In this document: positions 60,426 through 64,000 of the stretch, one piece after another
Position numbering within the stretch: the first letter of the stretch is position 1
Layout: the number at the start of each line of letters is the position of its first letter
NCBI GenBank assembly: GCA_009360345.1
Contig: SPDP01000002.1
Span: 248,001 to 312,000 of the forward strand
From: Alcaligenaceae bacterium SAGV5
GTDB lineage: Bacteria; Pseudomonadota; Gammaproteobacteria; Burkholderiales; Burkholderiaceae_B
Length of the DNA stretch: 64,000 bases
Reading direction: 5' to 3'
Notes under the pieces: model-generated
The model's database searches: none
Seen by the model: the letters and a program-made list of their open reading frames with translations, nothing else
What the model was told of the DNA's origin: nothing
Program-made: the position numbers and the translations under genes

Positions 60426-61238
60426 ATGAATGACATGGATGAGACAGGTAGCCTGCCGCGGCGAGGGAGCGAGCCGCCACCCGGCATGACGTCCGAGCGG
60501 CTTGCCCGCGTCGACCTTGCGGCCTGCTATCGCCTGGTCGCCCACTTCGGCTGGACCGACCTGATCTATACGCACATTTCCATGCGGGTTTCGGGTTCGC
60601 ACGATCAGTTCCTGATCAATCCGTTCGGCTTGGCCTTCGACGAGATCACGGCTTCGAATCTCCTGAAGGTCGATCTGGAGGGAACGCTGGTCGAGCCTTC
60701 CGAACACGAGGTCCACAAGGCGGGCTTCGTCATCCACAGCGCCATCCATGCCATGCGCGAGGATGCCAATTGCGTGCTGCACCTCCACACCCGTGCGGGC
60801 ATGGCGGTATCCGCGCTGGAAGAAGGGCTGCTGCCGCTGACGCAACATGCCATGCTCTTCCACGGACGGATCGGCTATCACGAGTCCGAGGGACTTGCGC
60901 TCAGCCTGGACGAGCGGGCCCGGCTGGCGCGCGACCTGGGCGACAACATCGTCCTGATGCTGCGCAACCATGGAACGCTGGTGGTCGGAAAGACCGTGGC
61001 CGAAGCGTTCAGCATCATGTGGCACCTGGAGAAGGCCTGCCAGGCGCAGCTCGACATCCTGGCCTGTGGCCGCCAGCCCCGGCTGCCGCCGGCCGGCATC
61101 GCGCGGGAGATCGCCAGGCTGGGATTCAGCGATGCCAGGCTGGACGAATACTCCACCGGCAAGAGCCCGCTCGGCCACAAGGAATGGCCGGCCATGCTCA
61201 GGCTGGCCGACAGGGTGGCGCCTGGCTTCAGGGATTGA
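60426..61238 (+). CDS. class II aldolase/adducin-family protein
   Basis: A 270-aa protein of the class II aldolase/adducin fold. Zinc ligands appear as His119 and His121 (VLHLHTRAG) and His182 (LRNHGTL); GWTDLIYTHISMRV is the N-terminal signature. Members cleave or decarboxylate aldols and include aromatic-related lyases. It heads the plus-strand arm (aldolase, reductase, Bug), divergent from the Rieske genes, so it probably acts on an aromatic side chain or sugar-acid metabolite. GGAG precedes the ATG. Confidence 0.87.
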   Translation: MNDMDETGSLPRRGSEPPPGMTSERLARVDLAACYRLVAHFGWTDLIYTHISMRVSGSHDQFLINPFGLAFDEITASNLLKVDLEGTLVEPSEHEVHKAGFVIHSAIHAMREDANCVLHLHTRAGMAVSALEEGLLPLTQHAMLFHGRIGYHESEGLALSLDERARLARDLGDNIVLMLRNHGTLVVGKTVAEAFSIMWHLEKACQAQLDILACGRQPRLPPAGIAREIARLGFSDARLDEYSTGKSPLGHKEWPAMLRLADRVAPGFRD

Positions 61239-61251
61239 ACGGGGGCATGCG

Positions 61252-62175
61252 ATGAAGATAGTGGTCTTTGGCGCGGGCGGGATAGGCGGGTACTTCGGGG
61301 CCATGATGGCCCGCGCTTCCCATGACGTGACCCTGGTCTGCCGGGGCGCGCACCTGGACGCGATCAGGAAGCACGGATTGAGGATCCGCCATGGCAAGGA
61401 CGAGTTCACGGTATCGAACCTGCTGGCCACGGATGCGCCCGGCGCGGAACTGGCGGACGTCGTGATCTGCGGCGTCAAGCTCTACGACCTGCAGGATGCC
61501 GCCCAGGCCATCCGGCCCGTGGTGGGGCCGGGGACGCTGGTCGTGACGACCCAGAACGGCATCGTGGCCCACCGGATCCTGGCCGAACACCTTGCGCGCG
61601 GCAGTGTCTGTCCGGGCACCGTGCTGCTGTCGTCGCACATCGTCGCGCCGGGGGTGATCGAGCGCAAGACGCCCACGGCCACGCTGACGCTGGGCGATCC
61701 GGACGGCAAGGTGTCGCCCGCGATGCTGGCGTTCCAGCGGGCGGGCCGGGAGGCCGGTTTCTCCGTCGAGCTTTCGGCGGACATCGTGTCGGAACTCTGG
61801 CAGAAATTCATCATGCTGGCGGCCACCGCCGCGCTGTGCTGCCTGTCGCGCCAGCCGGTCGGGCCGATCACCGGCGACGCGCGGCTGCGGGAACAGCTCG
61901 AACGCGCCATGCGCGAAGCCGCGTCGGTGGCGCGCGCGTTGGCGATTCCTCTGCCGCCGGACCTGATCGAGAAGGCCATGCGTTTCACCGACCGGGCCAA
62001 TCCCGATGCCAAGGTCTCCATGCTGGAAGACCTGGAGGCCGGCAGGCGGCTGGAAGTCGAATGGATCATCGGGGAACTGTGCAGCCAGGGGCGCCGTGCC
62101 GGCGTGCCCACGCCCATCGCCGATCTGGCGCTGGCCTGCCTGGGCCCCTACAGGAATGGAAACCGTCGTGGATAA
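61252..62175 (+). CDS. ketopantoate reductase (PanE/ApbA)-family protein
   Basis: A 307-aa NADP-dependent 2-oxoacid reductase family member. The nucleotide loop is VVFGAGGIGGYFGA (about 4-17), the catalytic Lys is probably in CGVKLYD, and ELWQKFIMLAATAALCCLS is the C-terminal helix block. Being between an aldolase and a Bug gene, 13 bp after the former, it is more likely a catabolic oxidoreductase than the pantothenate enzyme. Confidence 0.87.
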   Translation: MKIVVFGAGGIGGYFGAMMARASHDVTLVCRGAHLDAIRKHGLRIRHGKDEFTVSNLLATDAPGAELADVVICGVKLYDLQDAAQAIRPVVGPGTLVVTTQNGIVAHRILAEHLARGSVCPGTVLLSSHIVAPGVIERKTPTATLTLGDPDGKVSPAMLAFQRAGREAGFSVELSADIVSELWQKFIMLAATAALCCLSRQPVGPITGDARLREQLERAMREAASVARALAIPLPPDLIEKAMRFTDRANPDAKVSMLEDLEAGRRLEVEWIIGELCSQGRRAGVPTPIADLALACLGPYRNGNRRG

Positions 62176-62200
62176 GCCGGACATTGCCGGAGGAGACAGC

Positions 62201-63193
62201 ATGAAACGCAGCAAGACAGCAGGACTGGGGTGGATGACGAAGGTCTCGATCGCATTGGGCTGTGCCCTGGCCCTGCCCGCCCACGGGCAGGCGCCGTTCC
62301 CGTCCAAGCCGATCACGTTGATCGTGTCGTATCCGACCGGCGGCGTGGCCGACCTGGCCGCCCGGACCGTGGCCCAGCAACTGACCGCGGCGCTCGGCCA
62401 GACGGTGGTCGTCGAGAATCGCCCGGGGGGCAACCAGATCATCGCGACCAGCGCCGCGCTGCGCGCGCCGGCCGACGGGTACACCCTGCTGGTGGCCGAC
62501 GACGGGATCGTGACGCTCAATCCCCATCTGTTCAAGAAGCTGCCCTACAAGGCCGCCGACCTGCGGCCGGTGGTGGACCTGGCCGAGTCCCGCATCGTTC
62601 TGTCCGCTTCCAAGGGGCTGCCGGCGGATACCTTGCGGGGCATGGTGGACTATGCCCGGGCCCATCCCGGAAAGCTGAACTACGGCACGCTGGGCATCGG
62701 CAACACGCACCACCTACTGCTGGAGTCGATCAAGCAGCAGGCCCGGGTCGACATCGTGAACGTGCCCTATCAGGGCTATGCGGCCGCCATCAACGACCTC
62801 GTGGCCAATCAGGTCCAGCTCGTGTCCGGCGGCGTGGGGTCGCCGGCGCTCGGCCATATCAAGACCGGCGCGATCAAGGCCCTGGCCGTCACCGGCGCGA
62901 CCCGCAGCCCGCTGCTGCCGGACACGCCCACGTTCGCCGAGGCGGGATTCGCCGAGCTGCAGCCGCGGGTCAGCTTCATCGTGTTCGCGTCGTCGTCGGT
63001 GCCGGACCGGATCGTCGATACTTTGAACGAAGCCTTCGCCAAGGCGTTGGCCCATCCCCAGGCCGCGTCCGTCTTCACCCAGAACGGCCTGGATCCCCAG
63101 GGCAGGAAGGCGGACGCGGTGAAGGCCGACTTGTCGGCGACCTCGCGCAAGAACGAGGCCCTGGTGCGTACCGTGGGCCTGACTCTGGACTAG
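62201..63193 (+). CDS. Bug (TctC-type) periplasmic receptor
   Basis: A 330-aa Bug receptor with signal peptide (MKRSKTAGLGWMTKVSIALGC...PAHG), FPSKPITLIVSYPTGGVAD and second loop TLGIGNTHHLLLE. It has GGAGGAGA before the ATG and lies 25 bp after the reductase gene, so it belongs to the aldolase operon. It ends facing the MarR gene. A ligand processed by the aldolase/reductase or Rieske proteins is inferred. ATG 62237 is a possible later start. Confidence 0.92.
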   Translation: MKRSKTAGLGWMTKVSIALGCALALPAHGQAPFPSKPITLIVSYPTGGVADLAARTVAQQLTAALGQTVVVENRPGGNQIIATSAALRAPADGYTLLVADDGIVTLNPHLFKKLPYKAADLRPVVDLAESRIVLSASKGLPADTLRGMVDYARAHPGKLNYGTLGIGNTHHLLLESIKQQARVDIVNVPYQGYAAAINDLVANQVQLVSGGVGSPALGHIKTGAIKALAVTGATRSPLLPDTPTFAEAGFAELQPRVSFIVFASSSVPDRIVDTLNEAFAKALAHPQAASVFTQNGLDPQGRKADAVKADLSATSRKNEALVRTVGLTLD

Positions 63194-63205
63194 GGCGGCA
63201 TGGCG

Positions 63206-63766
63206 TCAGGCGGAGTTGCGCCTGCCCTTGGGGAGCCGGCTGACTTCCCCCAGCGGCGCCCGGCTGAACTCGTTGTTCACCTCGACGAACTTGCGCAGCA
63301 GGCGCATCAGGGTTTCCTGCTCCCAGGGGCTCAGCCGGGAAAGCAATTGCTTGCGCATGTCGGTCAGGCCCTGGGTCATGCCTTCCATGGTCCTGACCCC
63401 CTGGCCCGTCAGGTACAGCTTGCGCTGACGGCGCAGGACGACTTCCAGGCGCCGCTCGATCAGGCCCTTTTCCTCCAGCCGGGTGGCGGTGGCCGCGGTG
63501 GTCGAGGTGTCCAGGCCGACCAGGCTGGCCAGCGTGACCTGGTCGACGCCGGGGTGGTGCTGGATGGCGTTCAGGAGGGCGAACTGTATGGGCGTGATGT
63601 GTTCCCCGAGCGTCGCGTAGAAGACCGAGGTGGAGATCTGCTGCGCGCGGCGGAAGAGGTGGCCGGGATGCTCGTTCAGGTCGTCGATCAGGGAAGGCGA
63701 ATCATCGGCCGGTCGATCGGCGCCGGGTTTCTCGGCGGCGGGGCCGGATTTCGGGGTACGAGTCAT
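63206..63766 (-). CDS. MarR-family regulator
   Basis: A 186-aa MarR regulator. The winged helix is in VTLASLVGLDTSTTAATATRLEEKG, with wing RQRKLYLTGQG; the first ~35 residues are a disordered Pro/Ala/Asp-rich extension. It diverges from the intradiol dioxygenase gene at the right edge; the inverted repeat CATTG-AAAAG-CAATG (63832-63846) lies between them. It may also act on the palindromes at 60255-60407. The start at 63766 was preferred over a TTG at 63844. Confidence 0.88.
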   Translation of the reverse strand: MTRTPKSGPAAEKPGADRPADDSPSLIDDLNEHPGHLFRRAQQISTSVFYATLGEHITPIQFALLNAIQHHPGVDQVTLASLVGLDTSTTAATATRLEEKGLIERRLEVVLRRQRKLYLTGQGVRTMEGMTQGLTDMRKQLLSRLSPWEQETLMRLLRKFVEVNNEFSRAPLGEVSRLPKGRRNSA

Positions 63767-63881
63767 CGTTCGCGAAGCGCTTTGAAAAAACCATGGGGAC
63801 GGAGGACACGCATCGCGGCCCTTCGGCCTCGCATTGAAAAGCAATGTTCATCGGTAGTCAATGCAGCAGCAGGAGAAAGTG

Positions 63882-64000
63882 ATGATCATAGGAAATGAGG
63901 CCGATGTAACGGCCGCCGTGCTCGATGAGCTGGAGCGGGCGCCCGATGCGCGCTTCAGGCAGATCATGGGCGCCGCCGTGCGCCATCTGCATGACTTCGC
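63882..64000 (+). CDS. intradiol ring-cleavage dioxygenase, 5' end (partial)
   Basis: An open frame starts at ATG 63882, 7 bp after AGGAG, and runs off the window. The first 39 residues (including VTAAVLDELERAPDARFRQIM and AAVRHLHDF) match the N-terminal helical domain of catechol or hydroxyquinol 1,2-dioxygenases. It should be the ring-cleavage step fed by the nearby demethylase-type genes. The catalytic part with the Tyr/His iron ligands is outside the window. Confidence 0.8.
   Translation, partial: MIIGNEADVTAAVLDELERAPDARFRQIMGAAVRHLHDF

Noticed and set aside
61252..62175. panE of pantothenate synthesis
   Set aside because: The operon context (aldolase and Bug receptor under a shared catabolic promoter) argues for a catabolic oxidoreductase; the fold alone does not decide.
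7955..63844. CRISPR arrays, tRNA, rRNA, insertion sequences or phage genes
   Set aside because: No regularly spaced direct repeats, no recognisable tRNA or rRNA segments and no transposase or integrase motifs were seen. A covariance search (tRNAscan-SE, Infernal) would be decisive and was not run.

Overview
The window is very GC-rich, gene-dense DNA of the kind found in soil and host-associated Alcaligenaceae (Bordetella/Achromobacter type, Betaproteobacteria). The main evidence is the number of stand-alone Bug (TctC-type) periplasmic receptors: seven complete genes, with no TctA/TctB membrane partner anywhere in the window. Aromatic catabolic gene sets with IclR, LysR, GntR or MarR regulators, and a DUF802/OmpA/DUF2894 locus, agree with this. 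No rRNA, tRNA, CRISPR array, transposase or phage gene was seen. The genus call is inference.

Layout. 1-3.2 kb: end of an unknown gene, a methyltransferase, a Dabb protein and a VWA lipoprotein. 3.2-7.8 kb: homogentisate pathway (IclR regulator, hmgA, fahA, Bug) with four 17-bp operator-like boxes. 7.9-11.6 kb: LysR, Bug and sulfatase, all on the minus strand. 11.6-17.3 kb: a complete terephthalate-type dioxygenase cluster in the order tphR-tphC-tphA2-tphA3-tphB-tphA1. 17.3-20.3 kb: two overlapping cyclic-di-GMP genes. 20.5-22.1 kb: Bug and an RcnB-like protein. 22.1-27.5 kb: divergent IclR and a four-gene operon with two unrecognised proteins (580 and 248 aa), an M19-like protein and a Bug. 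27.5-30.4 kb: Bug, TauD-type dioxygenase and GntR. 30.5-35.4 kb: iron-sulfur flavoprotein reductase, VOC protein, FAH-family hydrolase, LysR and an orphan ABC receptor, with two matching CTAT-N11-ATAGTT sites. 35.5-40.9 kb: DUF1275 membrane protein, a MotAB/ZorAB-like membrane motor locus (DUF802-OmpA-DUF2894), then a rearrangement scar made of a hydantoinase fragment joined to a truncated TauE/SafE gene. 40.9-48.5 kb: an eight-gene operon with a Liv-type ABC transporter, two flavin enzymes and a 4-hydroxylaminobenzoate-lyase-like protein, with a divergent LysR. 48.5-55 kb: small coiled-coil protein, AEC transporter, kdgD, GntR and two convergent diguanylate cyclases. 55.2-64 kb: comM, formaldehyde dehydrogenase, two Rieske O-demethylase-type oxygenases, divergent aldolase/reductase/Bug genes, MarR, and the start of an intradiol ring-cleavage dioxygenase.

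How it works together. Most of the window is a patchwork of small catabolic modules, each with a regulator, a high-affinity receptor and two to six enzymes, feeding aromatic acids towards ring cleavage. The Rieske pair next to formaldehyde dehydrogenase fits removal of methyl groups from methoxylated aromatics. These oxygenases have no adjacent reductase, whereas the reductase at 30.7 kb has no adjacent oxygenase, so the two may work in trans. The items most worth follow-up are the motor-like locus and its scarred 5' end, the operon of unrecognised proteins at 24-26.6 kb, and the possible nitroaromatic operon at 41-47 kb.
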